A DNA stretch of 13,108 nucleotides from CAYMJK01 sp043101635 (GTDB lineage Bacteria > Planctomycetota > Phycisphaerae > Phycisphaerales > UBA1924), in contig JBICIE010000066.1 in NCBI GenBank assembly GCA_043101635.1, positions 1 through 13,108 on the forward strand, given 5' to 3'. The notes under the pieces were generated by a model that saw only the letters and a list, made by a program, of their open reading frames with translations, made no database searches and had not been told where the DNA came from. This document shows positions 12,511 to 13,108 of the stretch, piece by piece. Within the stretch, counting starts at the first letter, position 1. Every line of letters begins with the position of its first letter. The position numbers were made by a program, and so were the translations under genes.

Positions 12511-13108
12511 CTATCGGACGAGGGGGATGGCCGGTGAGGAGGTCAGCCACTCGTAGCCGTCGAGCAGGGAGGCGACATGGACGCTGGCGCGGCGCTCATC
12601 GGCGATGAACTGGCGGGCCCGCTCCCCGAGGGCCTGGGCCGCCTCGGGCGAAGCCAGCAGGGGCGAGAGCGCCTCGGCCCAGCCGTCGGCGGCGGGCTCC
12701 TGGACGACGGCGGCGGTGCGGCCGTCGATCAGGGCGCCGACGTAGGGATCCGCGAGGGCGACCACGGCCATACCGGCCGCCATGGCGTCCAGCGCGATGG
12801 AGCGATGCTCGCCGAGGGCCTCGGGCAGGAGAAGGACATCGCCGAGGAGCACCGGGTCGCGCCGGCCCTCGAGATTGGGGGCGAGGCTGAAGCGGCTGGC
12901 GAAGCCCTGCTCGCGGGCGAGCTGGGCGGCGCCGGCGCGCCGGCCGGCCTCGGCGTCCATGAAGATCATCGCGTTGTGCGTCTCGGCGAGGCGGCCCAGC
13001 GCGGTGAGGCACTCGGCGATGGCGTGCTGGTCTTCGCCGCGGCCGGCGATCATGACGGCGATGGCCTGCTCGGGACTGCGCACGGGGCGGGGCTGTCGCG
13101 GGCAGTGC
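12511..13108 (-). CDS. GT4-like glycosyltransferase, C-terminal part (5' end outside window)
   Basis: 198 residues are visible; the frame is open to the window edge, and the GTG at 13083 is not taken as the start. The sequence is the nucleotide-sugar-binding Rossmann half of a GT-B enzyme. It begins with a strand-helix (AIAVMIAGRGEDQHAIAECL). Then come DPVLLGDVLLLPEAL and EHRSIALDAMAAGMAVVALA, corresponding to the family pattern D-x-LLLPS...E-x7-EAMAxGxPVVA. The second glutamate of the E-x7-E motif is Asp here and the first is displaced by one residue, so the motif is degenerate. A following helix-rich tail ends in SSPAIPLVR. Such enzymes act in the cytoplasm on polysaccharide, glycolipid or protein glycosylation; donor and acceptor cannot be inferred. 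The next gene downstream encodes an unrelated secreted protein. Confidence 0.8.
   Translation of the reverse strand, partial: HCPRQPRPVRSPEQAIAVMIAGRGEDQHAIAECLTALGRLAETHNAMIFMDAEAGRRAGAAQLAREQGFASRFSLAPNLEGRRDPVLLGDVLLLPEALGEHRSIALDAMAAGMAVVALADPYVGALIDGRTAAVVQEPAADGWAEALSPLLASPEAAQALGERARQFIADERRASVHVASLLDGYEWLTSSPAIPLVR

Overview
The window is very GC-rich bacterial DNA, most probably from a planctomycete of the class Phycisphaerae. The reasons are proteins ending in a VPAPGALGLLG-helix-RRRR sorting tail (the PEP-CTERM-like tail common in that group) and a six-cysteine GC-type dockerin-like C-terminus. This placement is an inference from protein signatures; there is no rRNA here.

Layout. 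Positions 1-3615 hold three tandem minus-strand paralogues encoding exported, helix-rich proteins (the leftmost runs off the edge). Next to them is a nitrilase-superfamily hydrolase (3701-4492). Positions 4600-7137 encode one unusual 845-residue secreted protein. It reads as three exported proteins joined without a stop: two related PEP-CTERM-type modules, then a seven-repeat beta-propeller-like (SBBP) region with a GC-type dockerin. At both joints a sorting-tail helix and arginine cluster run straight into a signal-peptide-like helix with a plausible cleavage site.

Positions 7164-8405 are poorly resolved. They contain a weakly supported Pro/Arg-rich minus-strand frame with a 15-bp tandem repeat, and a palindrome that also occurs on the other side of the surface-protein gene. 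The only clear plus-strand gene, a YwqG/DUF1963-family protein (8406-9302), converges with a two-gene minus-strand module (9317-10149). That module encodes a HEPN-domain protein and a partner of unknown function whose reading frames overlap by 22 bases. Its base composition is clearly less GC-rich than its surroundings, which suggests acquisition by transfer.

On the right, sucC (10219-11418, succinyl-CoA ligase beta subunit) has no adjacent sucD. It is preceded by a tandem array of four covarying palindromes and a good rho-independent terminator. That terminator ends a gene for a secreted protein of unknown function (11669-12376). A partial GT4-like glycosyltransferase gene (12511 to the edge) closes the window.

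Functionally the left two thirds is about the cell envelope or exterior. The right third mixes central metabolism, a probable mobile HEPN module and envelope genes, with no single pathway linking them. The strongest candidates for something undescribed are the polyprotein-like surface gene, the two families of covarying palindromes and the HEPN module.
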